From NCBI GenBank assembly GCA_025054935.1, contig JANWZD010000008.1, positions 98,730-147,934 on the forward strand: a DNA stretch of 49,205 bases. The letters run 5' to 3'. Source of the stretch: Dehalococcoidia bacterium (GTDB lineage: Bacteria; Chloroflexota; Dehalococcoidia; SpSt-223). The position numbers were made by a program, and so were the translations under genes. Under the pieces are notes generated by a model, which worked only from the letters and a program-made list of their open reading frames with translations, had not been told where the DNA came from and made no database searches. This document shows, piece by piece, positions 35,233 to 42,478 of this stretch (position 1 is its first letter; each line of letters starts with the position of its first letter).

Positions 35233-35976
35233 GTGCGGGTTCTCGACCTGCATCCGTGGGAGGTCTCGCCCCGCGAAGCGGCGGCGATCCAGCGACGGCT
35301 GCGCGACCGGCTCGTGATCGCGAACGGGCCGCTGCTCGCTGACCTCCGCCTAGTCGCTGGCGCCGACACTGCCTACCGTCGCGAGGGCAGGATGACAGTC
35401 GCGTACAGCGTCGTTGTGGTGCTGCGCTTCCCGGAGCTCGATGTGGTCGAGACACGCCGCGCCCGCCTCCCCGTCGCTTTTCCGTACGTGCCCGGGCTGC
35501 TTGCCTTCCGGGAAGCCCCGGCGATCCTTGCGGCGTTCCGGCAGGTTGAGCGCGTGCCCGATGTCGTCCTCGTCGATGGCCACGGCTATGCCCACCCGCG
35601 TCGGCTGGGGTTGGCGTCGCACCTCGGCCTGCTGCTCGATGTGCCGACTATCGGCTGCGCCAAGTCGCGGCTCGTCGGCCACGCTGCGGACCCGCCGAAC
35701 GAGCGCGGGGCGGTCAGCCTGCTCGTTGACCGCGGAGAGGTCGTTGGCGCGGCGGTGCGAACGCAGGCGGGGCATGCGCCGCTCTATGTCTCGCCGGGCC
35801 ATCGGATCGGGGTTGAGCGGGCGATCGAGATCGCGCTCGCCTGCTGCCGCGACGCCTTCCTCCCAGAGCCGACGCGCCGCGCCGACGCGATCGTCAACCG
35901 GGCGGCGCGCCGCGACCGCGCCGCCGAGCAGGGCAGCGGCTGCCGGGAGCACTCGACTGGCGAGCCGGCAACTTGA
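35233..35976 (+). CDS. nfi: Endonuclease V (deoxyinosine 3' endonuclease)
   Basis: A 247-aa protein that cleaves DNA near deoxyinosine; it initiates repair of deaminated adenine. Seen: VAGADTAY (catalytic Asp, about 42-49), FPYVPGLLAFREAP (wedge region with the PYIPG-type motif), and VLVDGHGYAHPRRLGLASHL (second Asp and the Gly-x-Gly-x-x-His-Pro-Arg motif), GCAKSRL. I chose the GTG at 35233 because GAGGAAG lies 5 bases upstream; family proteins start near there. The C-terminal 25 residues are extra, Ala/Arg-rich. Confidence 0.92.
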   Translation: MRVLDLHPWEVSPREAAAIQRRLRDRLVIANGPLLADLRLVAGADTAYRREGRMTVAYSVVVVLRFPELDVVETRRARLPVAFPYVPGLLAFREAPAILAAFRQVERVPDVVLVDGHGYAHPRRLGLASHLGLLLDVPTIGCAKSRLVGHAADPPNERGAVSLLVDRGEVVGAAVRTQAGHAPLYVSPGHRIGVERAIEIALACCRDAFLPEPTRRADAIVNRAARRDRAAEQGSGCREHSTGEPAT

Positions 35977-36076
35977 CCGCGATTTCACCCCCTGCGTACA
36001 ATCGCAGCGCGGGCGGCTGTGCCCGTTCTTGCCCTGCGGATCGAACCGGGCGGCTATTTCGGGCGTGGGTGGACCA

Positions 36077-36967
36077 ATGCGACGCTTCGGCTATCTTGCT
36101 CCCAAGAGCGTCTCGGAGGCGGTCTCCGTGCTTGCCGAGCACGCGGCGGTCGCGAAAGTGATCGCCGGCGGGACCGACCTCGTCGTGCAGATGAAAGACG
36201 GCGTTCGTCGTCCCGAGGTCGTGATCGACATCACGGGCATCGACGAACTGCGGCTCCTCGAGGAGCGCGATGATGGCCTCCATCTTGGCGCGCTCGTCCG
36301 GATGGGCGAAATTGAGACCCATCCGCTGATCATCGAGAAGTATCCGATCCTTGTCGATTCGGCGAAGCTGGTCGGCTCAAAGCAGGTGCGCAATCTCGCC
36401 ACCATTGCGGGCAATACCTGCAACGCCTCGCCCGGCGCAGACACCCCTCCTGCCCTGATCGCGCTCGATGCTCAGGTGCACGTCCTTGGTCCGCGGGGGC
36501 CGCGCGTTGTGCCGATCGACCGCTTCTTCGTCGGTCCCGGCCGAACTGTCCTTGAGCCGGGCGAGCTGGTGACGAAGTTCGTCCTTCGCAAAGCGGCGCC
36601 GAATGAGGGCGCGTACTACGAGCGGCACACGCCGCGCAAGGAGCTGGATATCGCGGTTGTCGGCGTCGGGGCGTGGGTGCGGCTGAACGGCGAAACGATC
36701 GAAGACGCGCGGATCGGCCTCGCCGCCGTTTACCCGACGCCGCTGCGAGCGACCGAAGCCGAGGCGGCGCTGCGCGGCAAGCCGTTCGGCCAAGCCGCGC
36801 TCGACGCCGCTGCGCTCGCTGCGGTGGCGCAAGCGCGCCCGATCAGCGACGTCCGCGGTTCAGCGGACTTTCGCCGCTGGCTGATCGATGTTCTTGTCCG
36901 CCGCGCCGTCACCAATGCGGTGGCACGAGCGCGCGGCGGGGGCCCGCGGGCCGGCGAAACGCATTAG
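36077..36967 (+). CDS. Molybdenum hydroxylase FAD-binding subunit (CoxM/XdhB-like)
   Basis: A 296-aa FAD subunit of the xanthine dehydrogenase / CO dehydrogenase family. KVIAGGTDLVVQMK at about 28-41 and VRNLATIAGNTCNASPGAD at about 104-122 are the two FAD motifs. It carries electrons from the iron-sulfur subunit to an acceptor. The C-terminal CODH_C-like domain (IGLAAVYPTPLRATEAEAAL) is present. It leads a three-gene operon, followed after 45 bp by the 2Fe-2S subunit. Confidence 0.9.
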   Translation: MRRFGYLAPKSVSEAVSVLAEHAAVAKVIAGGTDLVVQMKDGVRRPEVVIDITGIDELRLLEERDDGLHLGALVRMGEIETHPLIIEKYPILVDSAKLVGSKQVRNLATIAGNTCNASPGADTPPALIALDAQVHVLGPRGPRVVPIDRFFVGPGRTVLEPGELVTKFVLRKAAPNEGAYYERHTPRKELDIAVVGVGAWVRLNGETIEDARIGLAAVYPTPLRATEAEAALRGKPFGQAALDAAALAAVAQARPISDVRGSADFRRWLIDVLVRRAVTNAVARARGGGPRAGETH

Positions 36968-37012
36968 GTCCCAAGGTTGGCCGGCGGCGGCTCCGGCCCC
37001 AAGGAGGTTGCC

Positions 37013-37519
37013 TTGCTGAAAGAACGCGTGGGACACGCCACCGTCACTATCCGGTGTGTCGTCAACGGTGTCGAGCGGACGGTGACAACGGTTCCGAACC
37101 GGACGGCGCTTGAGCTCATCCGGGAAGACCTTGCGCTCACGGGCGCAAAAGAAGGCTGCGGCACCGGCGACTGCGGTGCCTGCACGATTATCGTCGACGG
37201 ACGGCCGGTCAACGGCTGCCTGCTTCTTGCGCCGATGCTCGACGGCAAGACGGTGCTCACCGTCGAAGGGGTCGCTCGCGGCGGCAAACTGCATCCCGTC
37301 CAGCAGACGATGGTGGAGATGGGCGGCTTGCAGTGCGGCTTCTGCACGCCAGGCTTTGTGGTCACCGCCGTCAACTTTCTCGAACACAACCTGAACCCCA
37401 CTGAAGAAGAGGTCCGCGTTGCCATCGCCGGCAATCTCTGCCGCTGCACCGGCTACAGCAAGATTGTGGACGCGATCCTCGAAGCGGCCAAGCGGATGCG
37501 GGAAGGAGAAGGACGATGA
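37013..37519 (+). CDS. Molybdenum hydroxylase 2Fe-2S subunit (CoxS/XdhC-like)
   Basis: A 168-aa protein with two 2Fe-2S clusters. EGCGTGDCGACTIIVDGRPV then NGC provides the plant-ferredoxin cluster; LQCGFCTPG and NLCRCTGY provide the second. I chose the TTG at 37013 because AAGGAGG ends 5 bases upstream; the TTG at 36977 has no ribosome site. Its stop overlaps the next start by ATGA. It passes electrons from the Mo centre to FAD. Confidence 0.92.
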   Translation: MLKERVGHATVTIRCVVNGVERTVTTVPNRTALELIREDLALTGAKEGCGTGDCGACTIIVDGRPVNGCLLLAPMLDGKTVLTVEGVARGGKLHPVQQTMVEMGGLQCGFCTPGFVVTAVNFLEHNLNPTEEEVRVAIAGNLCRCTGYSKIVDAILEAAKRMREGEGR

Positions 37520-39843
37520 CCGAACTGAAAGTCGTAGGCAAGGCGCTGCCCCGGATTGATGGGCCGGAGAAGGTGACCGGGCGGACAGTCTATGCCGCCG
37601 ACATGCAGCTGCCAGGAATGCTCCACGCCAAGGTGCTGCGCTGTCCCTACCCGCATGCCCTCATCAAGCGGATTGATACGAGCAAGGCAAAGGCCTACCC
37701 GGGCGTCGTCGCGGTCGTCACCGCTGACGATCTGCCCCCCGCCGACCGCGACCCGTCTGTCCGTTCCCATGCCGTCCTCGTTGAGCGCGAGGCGATCTTC
37801 GAGGGCCAAGCGGTCGCTGCGGTCGCCGCAGAAACGCCCTACATCGCCGAGGAGGCGCTCGACCTGATCGAGGTCGAGTATGAGGAACTGCCGGCCGTGC
37901 TCGACCCGGAGGAGGCGATCAAGCCCGACGCCCCGCCGACCCGTCGTCCTCTCGATGAGATCGATGTCAGCGAAATCGAAGGGCACGTGACGGTAGACAT
38001 CTCCACCGCCGACGATGCCGAGGCGCATCGCCGTTCCCCCAACATCTCGAACCGGCTGCACTTCGTGCGCGGCAATGTCGAGAAGGGGTTCGAAGAGGCG
38101 GACATCATCGTCGAAGGGCGCTTCGACTCGAAGATGGCGCACCAAGCCTATCTCGAGCCGCAAGCGTGCGTCGCCCATTATGACGCGACGGGCAAGCTGA
38201 CGATCTGGACGCCGACCCAAGGGCAGTTCTATCAGCGCAACGAAATTGCCCGCATCCTCGGTCTGCCCCACGAGAAGATCAACCTTGTCGGCACCGAGGT
38301 CGGCGGTGGCTTCGGCGCAAAGGTGGCTCCCCTCATCCAGCCGCTCACCGCGCTCTTGTCGATGAAGACCGGCCGTCCGGTGAAGCTCGTGCTGACCCGC
38401 CGCGAAGACCTGATGAACTCTGTCCCTGCGCCGCGCGGGATCGTCGAGGGGAAGATCGGCGCGACCAAAGATGGGCGGCTGACGACGTTCAAGGCGCGCA
38501 TCATCTTCGACTCGGGCGCCTTCCCCGCGGGAACGCCGGTGGGCGCAACGATGATGATCGCGGCCTGCTACAAGTTCGACCACCTCGATGTCGAAGGGAT
38601 CGAGGTGCTGACGAACAAGTGCGGCGCGGGCGCCTACCGCGCGCCGGGCATGCCGGAAGTGACCTTCGCGATCGAGCAGCTGGTGGACGAAGTCTGCCGC
38701 CAGGGCGGCTTCGACCCGATCGAACTGCGCAAGAAGAATGTCTGCCGCGAAGGCGACCTGATGCCGAACGGCCGGCCGTGGCCGAAGATCGGGCTGTACG
38801 AATGCCTCGAAGCGCTTGAGAACTCCGAGCTGTGGCGGACGCGCCACCAGACGAAGAACGGCGGCAAGCCGCGCGGGGTAGGGGTGGCCATCGGCGCGTG
38901 GCCGGGCGGCATGCAGCCGGCGAGCGCGCTGGTCAAGATGAATGAGAACGGCACGTTCAAGGTCGTGGTCGGCTCGAACGACATCAGCGGCGTCAACACC
39001 AGCTTCACCATGATCGCCGCAGAAGAGCTGGGCGTGCCGATGCACATGGTGACGACGGTCACCGCCGACACCGACACCGCTCCGTACGGCGGGCTTGCCG
39101 CCGGTTCCAAGACGCTCTACTCGGGCGGCAAGTCAGTGCAGGCGGCAGCGCAGGATGCGCGCCGGCAGATCCTCGCCATCGCCTCGCGCGAGCTCGACGC
39201 CAACCCCGAAGATCTCGTTATCGAAGATGGCGTCGTCTTTGTCCCCGGCACCGACAAGAAGATCACCTTCCAGCGGATCGCCGCGCTGACAATGGGCTTC
39301 GGCAGCCGCTACGCGCCGGTGGTCGGCCGCGGCGGCGAGGTGATCCGCAACCAAGCGCCCGGCACGACCGCTCAAGCCGTCGAGATTGAGCTCGACCCAG
39401 AGACCGGCAATGTCACCGTCACCCGCGCTGCTGTCGCGCAGGATGTCGGGAAAGCGATCAACCGGCTCTCCATCATCGGCCAGATGGAAGGCGGGGTGAC
39501 CCAGTGTCTCGGCATGGGCCTGACGGAGGAATTGATCTTCGATGAGCGCGGCAAGATGCGGAACCCGGTCTTCCTCGACTATCGCCTGCTTACCGCGCTT
39601 GACGTGCCGCGGATCGAGACCCTTATCGTCGAAGTGCCGTCGCCGGAGGGACCGTTCGGCGCCCGCATCGCTGGCGAGCCGTCGATCATCGCGGGAAGCG
39701 CGGCGATCGCCAACGCCCTGCGCGATGCCACGGGGCTGCGCTTTTACGAGGCGCCGATGACCCCCGAGCGGGTCCTGCGCACCCTGCGAAAGGCAGGCAC
39801 GGCGGTCAGTCATCCGGTCGTGCTCGGCGAGGCCGCTCTCTAA
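37516..39843 (+). CDS. Molybdenum hydroxylase large Mo-cofactor subunit (CoxL/XdhA family)
   Basis: A 775-aa catalytic subunit. Seen: DGPEKVTGRTVYAADMQLPG (N-terminal domain), GGGFGAKVAPLIQPL (cofactor loop), GAGAYRAPGMPEVTFAIEQL (active loop), and RIAGEPSIIAGSAAIANAL with the conserved GEP Glu near the C-terminus. True aerobic CO dehydrogenase (form I) has AYxCSFR in the active loop; this protein has AYRAPG, so it is a different hydroxylase, such as an aldehyde, purine, nicotinate-like or aromatic-acyl-CoA enzyme. No MobA/CoxF-type accessory gene is in the window. A strong terminator follows 20 bp later. Confidence 0.88.
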   Translation: MTELKVVGKALPRIDGPEKVTGRTVYAADMQLPGMLHAKVLRCPYPHALIKRIDTSKAKAYPGVVAVVTADDLPPADRDPSVRSHAVLVEREAIFEGQAVAAVAAETPYIAEEALDLIEVEYEELPAVLDPEEAIKPDAPPTRRPLDEIDVSEIEGHVTVDISTADDAEAHRRSPNISNRLHFVRGNVEKGFEEADIIVEGRFDSKMAHQAYLEPQACVAHYDATGKLTIWTPTQGQFYQRNEIARILGLPHEKINLVGTEVGGGFGAKVAPLIQPLTALLSMKTGRPVKLVLTRREDLMNSVPAPRGIVEGKIGATKDGRLTTFKARIIFDSGAFPAGTPVGATMMIAACYKFDHLDVEGIEVLTNKCGAGAYRAPGMPEVTFAIEQLVDEVCRQGGFDPIELRKKNVCREGDLMPNGRPWPKIGLYECLEALENSELWRTRHQTKNGGKPRGVGVAIGAWPGGMQPASALVKMNENGTFKVVVGSNDISGVNTSFTMIAAEELGVPMHMVTTVTADTDTAPYGGLAAGSKTLYSGGKSVQAAAQDARRQILAIASRELDANPEDLVIEDGVVFVPGTDKKITFQRIAALTMGFGSRYAPVVGRGGEVIRNQAPGTTAQAVEIELDPETGNVTVTRAAVAQDVGKAINRLSIIGQMEGGVTQCLGMGLTEELIFDERGKMRNPVFLDYRLLTALDVPRIETLIVEVPSPEGPFGARIAGEPSIIAGSAAIANALRDATGLRFYEAPMTPERVLRTLRKAGTAVSHPVVLGEAAL

Positions 39844-39862
39844 GCGCAAGCGCGCGATCATG

Positions 39863-39890
39863 ACCGCCCCCGTGAAAACGGGGGCGGTTT
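39863..39890 (+). terminator. Rho-independent terminator of the molybdenum hydroxylase operon
   Basis: ACCGCCCCCG (39863-39872) pairs perfectly with CGGGGGCGGT (39879-39888) around a TGAAAA loop, followed by TT then CGATT. A 10-bp perfect GC-rich stem placed directly after the last gene, before the next gene on the same strand. Confidence 0.8.
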
Positions 39891-39918
39891 CGATTCGGCA
39901 CCGTTCGGAGAGAAGGCG

Positions 39919-40845
39919 ATGGCTGTGCTCGCAATTGATCTCGGCGGAACGTGGGTGCGCCTCGCGCTCTTTCGTGAGGCCGATGCGCCCCCAGCACGGG
40001 TGACGCGCTTTGCGACCCAGCCCGAGGACGGCTTCGAACGCGTGCTCGACCGGATTGCTGAGGCGGCGCGCGCGCTCAGGGCAGGAGAGCCGATCAGCTG
40101 CGCCGGCCTGGCTGCTCCCGGTCCGCTCGACCCGGCGCGCGGCGTGCTGCTTCGCCCGCCGAACTTGCGCGGGTGGCCTGCTGAAGCGCCGATCGGTGCT
40201 GCACTCAGCGAGCGGATAGGGGTGCCGGTCTTCGTCGACAACGACGCCAACGTCGCGGCGCTCGGCGAATGGCGGGCTGGCGCGGGACGCGGGGTCGACC
40301 ATCTCATCTATTTCACGGTCAGCACCGGCATCGGGGGCGGCGTTATCCTCGGCGGGCGGGTGGTTCACGGGGCGCACGGCTACGCCGGCGAACTGGGACA
40401 CATGGTCATTCAAGCGGACGGGCCGCCCTGTTTGTGCGGCGGGCGGGGCTGCCTTGAGACCCTCGCTTCCGGCACGGCGATCGCCCGTCTTGCGCGCGAG
40501 CGGCTTGCTGCCGGCGAGCCAAGCCGGCTCACGCCGGACGCAACCGCAGCAGAGGTGTTCGCCGCTGCCGCTGCCGGGGATCGGCTCGCTGCGGCGATCG
40601 TCGAGCGAGCGATGTGGCACTTAGGGATCGGCGTCGTCAACGCTCTCCACCTGTTTGATCCGGCGCTGGTCATTCTCGGCGGCGGCGTCACCAACGCGGG
40701 ACGGCTGGTCTTCGACCCGGTCGCGCGCGCGGTCGCGCGCTTGGCGATGCCCGCCTTTCGGCACACCCCGGTCGTCCGGGCAGCGCTGGGCGACGACGCC
40801 GGCCTCTACGGCGCCGCCGCCCTCGCTTTCGGCGCGCCAGGCTAG
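39919..40845 (+). CDS. ROK-family sugar kinase (probable glucokinase)
   Basis: A 308-aa ROK protein. AIDLGGTWVRLALF at about residues 5-18 is the phosphate-binding motif; VFVDNDANVAALGEW carries the catalytic Asp; GYAGELGHMVI and CLCGGRGCLETLASG contain the zinc-binding His and Cys set of ROK kinases. No N-terminal DNA-binding domain, so it is a kinase rather than a ROK repressor. ROK kinases usually act on glucose, mannose, fructose or N-acetylhexosamines; specificity cannot be told. Its stop overlaps the stop of the convergent gene (CTAG). Confidence 0.9.
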   Translation: MAVLAIDLGGTWVRLALFREADAPPARVTRFATQPEDGFERVLDRIAEAARALRAGEPISCAGLAAPGPLDPARGVLLRPPNLRGWPAEAPIGAALSERIGVPVFVDNDANVAALGEWRAGAGRGVDHLIYFTVSTGIGGGVILGGRVVHGAHGYAGELGHMVIQADGPPCLCGGRGCLETLASGTAIARLARERLAAGEPSRLTPDATAAEVFAAAAAGDRLAAAIVERAMWHLGIGVVNALHLFDPALVILGGGVTNAGRLVFDPVARAVARLAMPAFRHTPVVRAALGDDAGLYGAAALAFGAPG

Positions 40846-41477
40846 GCAATCGCGACAACGAAGGTGAAGCGGCCGACGAGCCCGTGCTCGCTCTCCTGCA
40901 CCTCGAGGAGGAGCCTGGGGTCGAAGATGCGGTCGCGAGCGTTAGCGGCTTCGTCGGGGAAGAACAGCTGGGTCGTCAGGACAGGTCCGCCGGGCGCCTG
41001 CACCTTGACATGGATGTGGCGCGTGCGTCCCGGATAGAGCCCGGGCACGATCGTCTCCAGCGCATACACGCCGTTCTCATCGGTCAGGGTGTGACCGCGC
41101 AGTCGATAGCCCGCTGTGTCGTAGCGACCGCGCTCGTCCGCCTGCCAGATATCGACCACGGCGCCCGCGATCGGCTGTCCATCCGGCGCGAGCACTTGCC
41201 CGGTGAGCAGGATTGGCGTTCCCGAGACACCCTCCTCGATCAGGGAACTGCGCAGCGGCGAGTCCGGCTTGAAGTACGGCCCTTCGGTCATCGAGGGCGT
41301 CAAAGGCAGCTCCTGCTCGGCGGCGACAACCGGGGGCCAGGCAGCTGGCTTGCCGGTTTCCGCGCTGACGGGGAGCGAGAGGATCACCCCGCTCGCTCCC
41401 AGCACCAGTCCGCAGGCTGCCATGACAAGACGGCGCGCTGCCGGCAGAAGCAATGCGCGATGATGCGCTGCGACCAT
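40842..41477 (-). CDS. Exported intradiol ring-cleavage dioxygenase-like protein
   Basis: A 211-aa protein with a signal-type N-terminus (residues 8-42, RALLLPAARRLVMAACGLVL then GASGVILSLPVSAE). The mature part is an intradiol dioxygenase fold: TEGPYFKPDSPLR, VVDIWQADERGRYDTAGYRL, TDENGVYALETIVPGLYPGR then TRHIHVKV. Iron ligands of the family are two Tyr and two His; GRY, PGLY and RHIH supply them. The segment between the second Tyr and the first His is only 5 residues, shorter than in protocatechuate dioxygenase. Secreted relatives are common in GC-rich bacteria and act on unknown aromatic substrates. GGAGGG lies directly before the ATG at 41477. Confidence 0.8.
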   Translation of the reverse strand: MVAAHHRALLLPAARRLVMAACGLVLGASGVILSLPVSAETGKPAAWPPVVAAEQELPLTPSMTEGPYFKPDSPLRSSLIEEGVSGTPILLTGQVLAPDGQPIAGAVVDIWQADERGRYDTAGYRLRGHTLTDENGVYALETIVPGLYPGRTRHIHVKVQAPGGPVLTTQLFFPDEAANARDRIFDPRLLLEVQESEHGLVGRFTFVVAIA

Positions 41478-41971
41478 CGACCCTCCTCGCGAAATCAGTG
41501 CGGTGTTCAACGGCTGGGCGTCCTGCGTGCTGCCAACGTCCGAACAGTGTAGTGCTCGGGAGGCAGACAGAGTTTCAGGCCTGCGGATGGCCCACTTCCA
41601 CTCGGGCGCGGCGCTGCCATCGATCTGATGCGGCTGTCGTTCCAGCGGCTGCCGCCTGTTGGTCGAGTGATGAGAAGGATGGGTGCTCGCCGCTCTGCGA
41701 GCGCGAGGGGCGAGCGCCTGCCGAGGGTGTCGCGAAGCTGGCGGCCGGCTCGGGATGACGGGATAGCCGAGGCGGCTCATAGTTTCGCCTCGGCGGGAAC
41801 TGAGCAGACGCGGCGCCCGCGGCCGGCCCGGCTGACCGATCTTCTGCCGACGAGATAGGAGGGATCGGTGGAGGCTGAGCGGAACAGCACGGTCGGAGCG
41901 TCCCAAACGGCACTTCCGTCCGGCGGCGCGAGCGCGCATACTACTTTTGCCACCGCTGTTGGAGGAAAGCG
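41478..41971. other. Gene-free stretch with one stem-loop
   Basis: 494 bp between divergent genes. Apart from the stem-loop at 41766-41794 and GGAGG before the stress-protein start, I see no gene or repeat. Confidence 0.45.
41766..41794. other. Perfect 9-bp stem-loop
   Basis: GCCGAGGCG (41766-41774) pairs with CGCCTCGGC (41786-41794) across 11 nt. No U-run on either strand. Role unknown. Confidence 0.4.
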
Positions 41972-42466
41972 ATGTACGACCCGATTATCCTCGCGCTCGA
42001 CGGCTCTGATTTGGCCGCGGAAGCCATCCCTCACGCTATCGCTCTGGCCCGTGACTTCGACGCGGAGATCCTGATCGTTCGGGCGGTCGAGTTGCCCCGG
42101 GAGTATTACGAAGTCGCCCCGTACATGGCGCCGGCAATCGCCTCGAGTTTGATCGATGAGGCGTATGAGCAGGCAGAGGCGTATGTCCGAAGCCAAGTCG
42201 AGGCGCTGCAGGCGAAGGGGCTCCGCGCCCGCGGGCGCTGCCGGAGCGGCGACCCGGCGACGGTCATCCTCGAAGCAGCCGATGAGCATCGGGGCGGCGT
42301 CGTCGTTATCGCCACCCATGGCCGCTCTGGCCTCAGCCGCTGGGCGATGGGCAGCGTCGCCGACCGCGTCGTCCGTCATTCGCCGGTTCCGGTCCTGCTC
42401 ATTCGGTCGGGACAGCCGATCCCGGCGCCCCGGGCGGAGAAGGCCGAGTCGACGACGAACTCGTAG
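41972..42466 (+). CDS. Universal stress protein (UspA family)
   Basis: A 164-aa single Usp domain. IILALDGSDLAAEAIPHAIA at the N-terminus and ATHGRSGLSRWAMGSVADRV at about 128-147 contain the ATP-binding GX2GX9GS motif, so it belongs to the nucleotide-binding Usp class. GGAGG lies 6 bases before the ATG. A Glu/Thr-rich tail follows the domain. It ends 12 bp from the convergent proline dehydrogenase gene. It may respond to general stress; targets unknown. Confidence 0.92.
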   Translation: MYDPIILALDGSDLAAEAIPHAIALARDFDAEILIVRAVELPREYYEVAPYMAPAIASSLIDEAYEQAEAYVRSQVEALQAKGLRARGRCRSGDPATVILEAADEHRGGVVVIATHGRSGLSRWAMGSVADRVVRHSPVPVLLIRSGQPIPAPRAEKAESTTNS

Positions 42467-42478
42467 CGCATCCAACCG

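Noticed and set aside
37516-39843. Aerobic carbon monoxide dehydrogenase large subunit (coxL form I)
   Set aside because: The AYxCSFR active-site loop is absent; it reads AYRAPG.
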